The position numbers and the translations under genes are program-made. Positions 41,586 to 64,000 of a stretch of 64,000 nucleotides of DNA are shown here, one piece after another. How positions within the stretch are numbered: position 1 is the first letter of the stretch; each line of letters starts with the position of its first letter. This DNA is from Podarcis raffonei (Eukaryota > Chordata > Lepidosauria > Squamata > Lacertidae): positions 2,056,001 to 2,120,000 of the forward strand of contig NC_070614.1 of NCBI RefSeq assembly GCF_027172205.1, given 5' to 3'. The notes below the pieces were generated by a model, which did no database searches, was not told the origin of the DNA, and saw only the letters and a list, made by a program, of their open reading frames with translations.

Positions 41586-41727
41586 ATAATATTGATAGTA
41601 ACCAGTATTAATAATAATCTATTTCTGTCTATTTCTGTAGCTGGCAAACCATCTTGTTCCTTATACAATTTTTCACAGTGCTGACCATGTGATGTATATG
41701 TCCCATTTCTTAAATTTCCTTCCTCAG

Positions 41728-56187
<14,460 letters not shown>

Positions 56188-56245
56188 CATTGACATTCTT
56201 AGTTAGCTTTATACTGTAAATAAATACAAAACTCAACATTTCTTC
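56188..56245 (+). terminator. UPP1: UPP1 3'UTR and polyadenylation signal
   Basis: AATAAA at 56219-56224 lies only 31 nt after the stop codon, which gives a very short 3'UTR. A composite retroelement begins about 125 bp further on, so a longer 3'UTR in the ancestor may have been cut off by it. Confidence 0.6.
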
Positions 56246-56348
56246 ATTTTGAATTCATGATAAATAACCTTTAACTTAGGGGTGACAAGCTTTTTTGGGG
56301 GCTGAGAGCACATTTACCCCATGCTCAGGCTCCCGGGGATCACATTTC

Positions 56349-57881
56349 TTTCTTTCTTTTTGAAAAATAATTTTTTATTAACAGACCAATCAAATCAAAT
56401 CACATTAATTCCAAATTACAAAGCCAAATGTTAAATTTTTGTTGGTGGTACCCATATTTCAAGTTCCGAAAGGGATCCAATCATCTTGTTGCTGCTGCTT
56501 TAATGTCCACAAATCTGTCCAAATGATGTTCACAATTCTATCCAATCCATTCTTGTTGTTTTCCACATCTCTTCTTGTTATTTTCATATATTTTTCCTTT
56601 CTTTTTGTGACCTCTGATAGTCTCCACAAGCGAGTTGAAACCAATTGTAGTCCTGCGTGGGTTTTTCCATTCATCCAAGAGTCATATTCAGACGGCTGCC
56701 GCTTTTCATCACTTCCATAAAGAAACACACTCTTGCCGTCTACTCGTTAATCTTCACAGGTCTGTCACTCCCTTTCTCAATCTTCTGAGGAGGTTCTGCC
56801 AGGAATCCCATATGAAAACAAATCCATAGCTTCCTCCTCCTCAATCATCAATCTTTCGACAAAACCTGCCAACATGGCGACTCAGTTTTTATTGCTGCGC
56901 CATTCCAAAAGCCCTTATTCTTTTCCGGATCTCCATAAGCCAAACTTTTGGTTAATAATTCATTTCCACACAGTTTTTAATCATCCCGCTTAGGTCAGTA
57001 ATGCGATGGTTCTTTCTTGGGGAGGGGTTCTTGGGTAATCACATAGAAGAAAAGAAAAAGTTTTCCCCCCCTTCCAGTCCCGTTCTGACATACCAACCCT
57101 TTGATGTATCTTCTTCATGATATATTCCTGTTAAATCCAACCCGTCGCTCTACTTCACAGAGGTCACTTCAGTTAGCAGTCTTAATTCCCGTTCTTCACT
57201 TGAAATATGTACATTTGCTTCTCTCTAATTGTTTATTTCGCGCTCGTGCAGCCAGCTTGCGCGATCAGAGACAGCGTCCGGGAGAGCCGGCCCCCACGGG
57301 GGCTGTGCGCCTAGTGCCTTCACCCTCTTCTTTCGAACTCAGGGGTGATTTATGGCAACTGCAGGCGAGGCAGTGTTTCCCCATTCCCTGGGGTAACAAG
57401 GGAGGCTGCATACTCCCATATCAGCCTCTTAATTACCCTGTGTGAGCCGGAGAGATGGTATTGTTGTGAGATAAGATGGCGCCCGGCACGCTTCTGCTGC
57501 GCCGATGGACGTCTGTGCCGATAGAAAAAACTTGAGCTCCCTTAGCTCTCTTAGCAAAGTCCTTAGCAGAGTTTTGCAGCGGCAGGAAGTGTTGCCTTGT
57601 GTGTGGATAATAAATCAGACTGAATGCAAGCTTCTTGCTAATCTCCAACAGTCTTTAATGAGAAGAAAAACATCATAAATCAGCCCGCCGAGAGAGCAGA
57701 CATCCTTTCGTCTCTCAGCCAAAAACGAAAAGGAAACTCACACACAAAGAAAGATTCCCGTATGTGAACATAACCACGCCTCAGAATGTGAGACGTCACA
57801 CAGAACTGTTTAACCCTGTAAGTTCTGATTCTCCTCACAATTGTCAGCCATCTTCCAATGCGCCCCTGGTGGCCTCCCCCT
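56349..57881 (-). mobile_element. Composite non-autonomous retroelement with LTR-like block
   Basis: 1533 bp between 14-bp copies of ggggatcacatttc (56335-56348 and 57882-57895). The left end on plus is T-rich, ttctttctttttgaaaaata then attttttattaac, so the A-rich 3' tail points left and the element reads on minus. Long target duplications and an A-tail imply LINE-type priming. Its 3' end resembles that of the L1 at 42.6 kb. Near its 5' end lies a 399-bp block (57441-57839) that starts TGTGAG and ends CTCACA, as an LTR would. The middle is GC-rich then A-rich, without a recognisable protein. Looks fairly young; family not recognised. Confidence 0.65.
57441..57839 (-). repeat. LTR-like block inside the composite element
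   Basis: 399 bp with inverted hexamer ends TGTGAG/CTCACA and an ATTAAA-type signal near its centre on minus. Flanking pentamers differ, so it does not look like a separate solo-LTR insertion but like a built-in part. A fossil LTR origin is a guess from ends and layout only. Confidence 0.35.
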
Positions 57882-57895
57882 GGGGATCACATTTC

Positions 57896-60826
57896 AACGT
57901 AGGCATGGTTGATGTGTAAAAGTGGACATGTGATTTTTTTTTTTATGGGCAATGTTAGAAAGCTTGGAAGGGCCAGAAAAAACCTTTTAGAATCACAGCA
58001 AGGAAGCCAATGAGAACAGTAAAGGGAAAATAATTTTAATCAATTAATTGATTAAATAATAAATGGAAAAATAGCTTGTTTTTACAGAGTTCTAACTCCA
58101 GCTGATGTTTCTTACTGGTGCATGAGGGTAAGCTCTACTATAAAAATGGATATACAGGCAAGGACCAATTAGCGTGTGCTCAGTTTTTACCCAACTGCAC
58201 ACACGTGCATCTTGGTGACCTGGAAGTGGCCAGAAAAGGGGTCAGAATGGGCTTATACATGCTCCGCCGTCACGTGTGATGAGCCAAAATGCGACCCCCA
58301 GGGGTTGCCTGTATAAACTGAGAGCCTCTGGAGGTTTAAAAAAGAGAGAGAGAGAATTTCCTTTCTGTTTGGTATGATTTTATTGTTTACGTTAATAATG
58401 CAGAACATAACCAATCTTCGCCAACCTCCAGCCTGTGGATAATACAATATAGCAGGAACACATCTAGAGCTTCACAAACTACGGTTTGCTGGAAATGCAA
58501 AATAAGGAGTATCCATGCTTATTGTGTTTTTAGAATGTTCTTCTGAGTGATGCATTGAGCATCAAACCAGCCATGGTTAAGTTGTTTAACTAAATAGTTG
58601 GGTTTAGAGTTGACCATGAAAGGTCTAATTTCCAGAACTAATTATCAAAGATTTTTATGGGATCAGGATGAGTCAAGAGTTGGTTGGGAGAAGTGGAGGA
58701 CATTCAACACTATTTGTTACGATGCCCTTTATATCTATCCCCTAGACAAAAATTCCTCGATTGCATCCTTTGCTCTCTTTCCAACCAACCTCCCCTTGAG
58801 CAAATCTATTTTGCTTGCCGGCAATAATGTATTTATTACTGCACTGGTTCCAAAATTTGTCTTGGCTGCAAGTAAGTGGAGAGCTAGGCACCAAGACAAG
58901 TAAGGGGGAGTGTGAGACGTGGAGTAAACTTAGGCAAGAGTGATTTTTACATTTTTGTATGTTTGCTTTGCTGTTGCTGTTGTTCAGTTTTAACTCAATT
59001 ATTTGTATTCTGCGCATTGTGATCAGTTGTGACGGCTTATAGCTTTAGTAATAAAGATCCATTCATTCATTGTGTTTTAAATTTTTTTATAGGCTTGTTG
59101 TAATTTCTATTAAATTAAATGTCTGGAATGTCTTGCTGATGTCTCTGACCCTCTTTTTGTCTCTTGCTCTGATTTTTCATGCCTCTTTTTTCGATGGTTT
59201 TTTTCTATGAGTGATTTTTCATTTTAATTTTAAAAAAGCATGTGGAAAAATTGGGAGGGGGGGCCTTTTGACTACCACAGTATCCCATTGGGGGTTCCAT
59301 AGGAGTAGTCAATAATATTTTGTGTTTTATTTTGCTTAAAGAATTACTAGTCATTTAAATAACAGATTTTCCTGCAGTGGAGGAGCGTTGTCCTTCCTGC
59401 TGACTCCACTTGGCAGGACTGGGCAAATCAAGTAACTCTTACCTTGATGGGCGGGGGGGGGGGAGCAGCTGCTCCAGTTTTGATCCTGCCTAGCCTCCCT
59501 GTGCAGGTCGTGGGACAGACTCTGCCTTCAACTCTCTTTTGCCTTTGTGTTGCTTGGAGAGGACCAGCCTTATTCTGAGCACGGCACAAATCCCTTGTGG
59601 ACTCCCAGCCTTCTTTTTTCAGCCAGTGCCTCCAATGGGCAGGCTGGGGGAGCAGAGGCATCCTGGCCGGTTGCTTCAGAGGTCGGCGCAGGGAATAGGG
59701 CTGGCAGAGGGGGCTATCCAAATGGGAGGGGGGTAGCAGATTGGCTCAGGGAGCTTGTTTCGCTTTCCCTCTCATCAACGCCAAGGCTCTCAACCCTGAG
59801 TTTTGCCAGTAGATTTGGCAGATTTTGATGCCGGAGTTCAAGCGGGGAACTTTGCCCATTCTACCTTTAAAATTAATAAATAAATGTTTTAACTGGTTGT
59901 ATAGTTTGGGGAAAATAAGTTCTCAGTTTGGAAGGCTTCTGTTGTGTCTGTGTGTGTGAGAGAGAGAGAGAGAGAAAGAGAAAGAGAGAGAGAGCACACA
60001 CCCAATGGTCCACTCCTGCCATATTCGTGTCTCTCTTGCCAGTGCACTAATCTGGCTTGGAAAGGCATTGCCTTCCCTGCAAAATGTTCCCATCTGGGCT
60101 ACACCACACAGCAGGCATCAGTGGAGTTCTGAGTTTCTTCTCATAGCTTTAGCTAGTTGGTTTGTTTCTGTGTTTATTGGAGATAACAGGAATTTAGTGG
60201 CCACTGGATGTCGCTGGTGCTCCACAAAGCAAAGAAAGGAACAAGAGAGTTTTTTCTCCACCATTATTTGGCTTGTTTATTCATTTGGCTTACAAATTAT
60301 CTTTTAACTGTCCCAAAACTTTTTTTTGTGTGAAATTTATGCAGCTGACTTCAAACTGTTTGTTCTGAGGACCAATTGCACAACTAATGGTGCAACGTAA
60401 GTTCTACTAATGTTAATCATTGAGTGCCATCTCCCTGGGCGTCTTCAGCAATGGGGTTCCTTCAGCTCACCTGATACTTCCATAAACAACCTTCCTGCAA
60501 TTTGTTTTCTCCTTTTGGATCCTGCATTCTTGCCATCTTTTGCTGGTTCAGGTTTAATGGTCCCTTGTGGTGGTGGTGGTGAGTTCCTTTTACTATTATT
60601 ATTATTATTATTATTTTACAAATTGGTAGTCTTTTCCATTTTTTTCTTTAACTGTATTTATGTATGTAACCACAGCGGCGTGAAATCTTTATGCTCGTGA
60701 GTAAAAGAAGGAAGAGTTTTTGACAAAAAACATGGTTTATGCAGAGATGGCTAAACTGACAGCACTTGATAAGAGACTCAAGTTTAGATTCTTTCAAGGT
60801 GGACTGGAAATACTTTTTTAGGCTAT
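57896..60826. other. Intergenic, no gene seen
   Basis: AT-rich with simple repeats. 58598-58903 is open for 101 codons without a recognised domain. A short TTA array lies near 60590-60615. In human ABCA13 follows UPP1; no ABCA13 exon is recognised here. Confidence 0.5.
59951..59994. repeat. (GT)n-(GA)n microsatellite
   Basis: gtgtgtgtga then an almost pure GA run with two AAAG interruptions. Confidence 0.95.
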
Positions 60827-60841
60827 TTAAAAAGTAACCAT

Positions 60842-61208
60842 TAGGGGACACGGGTGGCGCTGTGGGTAAAACCTCAGCGCCTAGGGCTTGCCAATCGCAT
60901 GGTCGGCGGTTCGAATCCCCGCGGCGGGGTGAGCTCCCATCTTTCGGTCCCAGCTCCTGCCCACCTAGCAGTTCGAAAGCACCCCCAAGTGCAAGTAGAT
61001 AAATAGGTACCGCTTTATAGCAGGAAGGTAAACAGCGTTTCCGTGTGCTGCGCTGGTGCTGGCTCGCCAGAGCAGCTTTGTCACGCTGGCCACGTGACCC
61101 GGAAGTGTCTCCGGACAGCGCTGGCCCCCGGCCTCTTAAGTGAGATGGGTGCACAACCCCAGAGTCGGACACGACTGGCCCGTACGGGCAGGGGTACCTT
61201 TACCTTAC
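60842..61208 (+). mobile_element. Sauria SINE, full length
   Basis: 367 bp between perfect 15-bp copies of ttaaaaagtaaccat (60827-60841 and 61209-61223). Head, linker (aagtgcaagtagataaatag) and tail (ggggtacctttacctta) are all present. The perfect duplication suggests a recent insertion. Confidence 0.93.
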
Positions 61209-61640
61209 TTAAAAAGTAACCATATACAGGGCCGTCTTTAGCAGATGCAGCGCCAGGGTGCAAATATCCGCCCAGTGCCCCCAAATTACCACGGATAGTG
61301 TTGGGGTGGCCGTAGCTGCAGACGGCCAGCCACCCGGGGTGTGTGTGTGTGTGTGCAACTCTCCCCCATGCCGCTGCGGGAGAGCAATCCCCTCAGAGGC
61401 TTGGGAGGGAAGCTGCACGCCCGCCAGCCTTATGGTTGGCAGGGTGCAGCTGGGGGGCATGCCGGGAAAGGGGAGGCTGCTGGCAAAGCTGCGCAGCTCC
61501 CCCACTTGCTGGGGCACCCGAGTGGCCGGCGCCCTGGTGCAACGCATCACTAAGCTCTATGGGAAAGACGGCTCTGTTTATGTACGAAGTCCACATTGGG
61601 GTTTGAAGTTTAAGGGGGGGGGAAATAGTAGATTATATTA
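61209..61640. repeat. GC-rich interspersed repeat
   Basis: After the SINE: agggccgtctttagcagatg and cagcgccagggtgcaaatat, then a short (TG)n at 61338-61355 and a GC-rich body. Looks like a common lizard repeat rather than a gene. Confidence 0.45.
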
Positions 61641-62493
61641 AGTGACCTGTTAACGAGGATGAAACTCAGTATGAGGGAACTTTAAAATGCAACTATATGT
61701 AACTACAGGTAGAATAGGATTATAATTATTGAGTGTTAAAATGTAATTTTGAATCTTGAAACCAAATAAAATATTAATATAAAAATCTTAATGAAAAATC
61801 AGTAGCACCATCTAATTGCGCCCCCAGTCCTCTTCATCAGTCCCTGATTGCTGGGTCCCAAATTTACTGGGGGCAAAGAGAGCACCTTCACTTATGTATT
61901 ATATGATCCTGTGCATGTATAGGATGGTCTGAACCCATGTGGCAGAGAAGATGAGTAAGCCACACTTCAAAGAGCGTCAAAGGGCCTTGGGTCATAAATG
62001 AGAGAGCCCCTTTGAACTCTAGCTTATTTATTCTAGGGCTCTGCAACAAAACACGTCTATCCCCATCAGTTTCTACAGCCACAGCAGGTCCTGCAACCTG
62101 CCAACAGTTGGACCTCACCTCCTCCATTGTCTCCCAAGATAGAAGGATGCCAACCTAGGCAAGTACTAGCAGAACACACACAAACACCTGGCTTTCCAGC
62201 AGCAGACAGGAGTTGAAAGACAATGAAGAAAGTTACTGGCTGCCATGAAAAGAGTAAATGGAGACACTTCAAAGGGAAAAACAAATCAGACATGCAAAAT
62301 AATTGCACAATTGGAATTGACAGAGAATTGTGTAGTTTGCACAACTGTGTTTCCTGCGTTTGCTGAAATGGAGTCTGACTCATTCCTTCTGCAGTGCTCA
62401 CAGGAATAGAAGCCAGTAAATTGCAAAAAAGGACACAGAGCACTGGATTGTCTCATCAGCTGCCATGGGTGTTGGTAATCAAGAAATCCCACC

Positions 62494-62570
62494 ATCTCCC
62501 TCCCTCCCTCCCTCCCTCCCTCCCTCCCTCCCTCTCTCTCTCTGTGTGTGTGTGTGTGTGTGTGTGTGAA
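62494..62570. repeat. Compound microsatellite (CCCT)n-(CT)n-(GT)n
   Basis: About 10 CTCC units, a short CT run, then about 12 GT units. Confidence 0.97.
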
Positions 62571-63494
62571 TGAGTACATCCACACTCTTCAGATGAATTG
62601 TAAAGTTTCTTCCATTGCAGCAGTTTTTCTCTCGTGTCCTCTCAGCTGCCTTGGCTGGAAGATGGTATGTGGAAGTGTTTTAGACCTCAGCAAGCAGAGG
62701 ACCAGCCTCTTTGAACAGTTCTATCACCTGTACATATAGTAATCAATATTTGCCTGCCTTTCAGCACCTAGTAAATTTATATGACTGACGACCATAAACA
62801 GCCTGTGGGCACATGTGCATTTTATTCTTCCAAAATGCTTTCCATTTCCCTTCTGTGTTCTTGCTGCTGGGATTTAATCTACTGGCAGCCAGGAGCAAAT
62901 GTCCTAATTCGTAGGTGCCCAAGTAGAGCCCCCCTCCCCCGCATAAAAGGAGTTAAATTGATGGGCTACAATAAATCTCCTGGGCCAGTTCTAATGATTC
63001 AGGCCATTGGCTGCTGCCCTGTTTGAGGACTGTATGTCACTTTCTTAGAGATGTCCTGACATTTGGCTACTTTTGAGTTTTGGATTAAAATGGATGGATT
63101 TGAGAAGCTGAAGCCTGTGCTCAAATCTTGACACAGATGTCTGGAATTCAGCTTTACTTTGACAAAACAAGAAAATGGGACTAAGTTCTTTCGCACCTGT
63201 GATTTGTGTATTTTCTTTGTATCGTGGGTAGCTATGGTCTTTCCCCACTCATCCTTACAAGCACCTGATCAATATGCCATTGTCAGCTTGCGGTGCAATC
63301 ATCCAGCGACTTTCCCTGTGAACAGTGCCATAGTCTGACATGTTATGGTGGAAGAGGGACAGTAGTGTAGGGAAAACAGCAAAAACCTATAGGAATGTAG
63401 CCTTAGATTTACATTAAAGTTATAAAAAATATTTAATAAATGAAATTAATTTAATGAACTAAAAAAATAAGTGTTGAAGTGCTGCATTTGTACT

Positions 63495-63630
63495 AACTCA
63501 CTCTTCCCCAACTTAGTGCCTTCCAGGTGTTTTGGGTGCAACTCCCATGATCTCCAGTCAGCATGGCTGATGGTCAGAGATGATGGGACTGTAGTCCACA
63601 AAATATAGGGGGCACCAGGTTGGGCAAGGC
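63495..63630. mobile_element. Degraded palindromic MITE
   Basis: ccccaacttagtgccttcca, caactcccatgatctcc and agatgatgggactgtagtcc; a worn relative of the 28.4- and 50.5-kb elements. Confidence 0.5.
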
Positions 63631-63879
63631 AGCTCCCAATTTACACAGGTCCAATTGATGCTCAACTGTGTGCATTATGCCAAACCTGGAAGTGACTTTA
63701 AAAAAGGCAAAAGCAGCCCTAAAAGAGCCCAGAAAGGGCAAAAAATCAGCAAAAACAGCTCCTAGCAATCCTGTGGAGGCCTATGAAGAGTTGGAGTTTC
63801 AGCAAGGAGGTTTGGAGGAAGTGATTGTGGTGGAGTTTGGCATCTGGTAAGTGCTACTGGCTTTGTAAAGGGTTTTTCA

Positions 63880-64000
63880 TAGAATCATAGAATTGGAAGA
63901 GATCCAAGGATCATCTAGCCCAACCCCCTACAATGGAGGAATCTCAGCTAAAACATCCATGACAGATGGACATCCAGCCTCTGTTTAAAAATCTCCAAGG
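63880..64000 (-). mobile_element. CR1 3' end, runs off the window
   Basis: catagaatcatagaattgga then ggatcatctagcccaacccc, the reverse complement of a CR1 end. It continues past the last base. Confidence 0.85.

Noticed and set aside
58598-58903. 101-codon plus-strand frame as an ABCA13 exon
   Set aside because: No resemblance to the ABCA13 N-terminus or to any ABC-transporter motif.
62494-62570. CRISPR-like or telomeric repeat
   Set aside because: Plain compound microsatellite; there are no spacers and no TTAGGG.

Overview
This is vertebrate nuclear DNA, almost certainly from a squamate reptile (lizard or snake; I lean to a lizard). Two split genes with vertebrate splice signals lie in a background crowded with squamate-type repeats: Sauria SINEs (tRNA-like head, CTTTACCTTTACC-type tail), BovB/RTE tails, L2 and CR1 LINEs, an almost intact L1, a CORE-type SINE, many short inverted-repeat DNA elements and AAT-tailed LINE ends.

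Layout. 1-14.2 kb: gene-free as far as I can see, with DNA-transposon derivatives, an old L2 copy and three Sauria SINEs. 14.27-15.07 kb: a CpG island, the probable promoter of the first gene. 15.07-32.6 kb: the orthologue of human C7orf57, nine coding exons on the plus strand, reconstructed here as 286 residues (human 295). Its introns hold BovB, L2 and CR1 pieces and a decayed tandem array of about 250-bp units. 32.6-36.4 kb: an intergenic strip with CR1 and L2 remnants. 36.4-36.9 kb: a second CpG island, the probable UPP1 promoter. 36.4-56.2 kb: UPP1, uridine phosphorylase 1, seven coding exons on the plus strand, 311 residues (human 310), with every active-site motif present. Its first, noncoding-leader intron holds a long L2 with a BovB tail inserted in it. 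Its next intron holds a 6.3-kb full-length L1 in antisense orientation with a perfect 16-bp target-site duplication. 56.35-57.88 kb: a 1.5-kb composite retroelement just past the UPP1 polyadenylation signal. 57.9-64 kb: gene-free, with a Sauria SINE, simple repeats and a CR1 end running off the window.

The order C7orf57 -> UPP1 on one strand matches human chromosome 7p12.3, so the locus is a conserved syntenic block. UPP1 is a cytosolic pyrimidine-salvage enzyme; C7orf57 has no established function. I see no operon-like or functional link between them, only neighbourhood. SUN3, head-to-head with C7orf57 in human, was not recognisable in the first 14 kb.

Points most worth following: a GC-AG intron, a 48-nt optional exon and an 18-nt microexon in C7orf57; a 16-bp duplication straddling a UPP1 splice donor; a possible third reading frame in the L1 that overlaps the ORF2 start codon; and the composite element whose 3' end resembles that of the L1. 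I found no clear evidence of a wholly new biological system.
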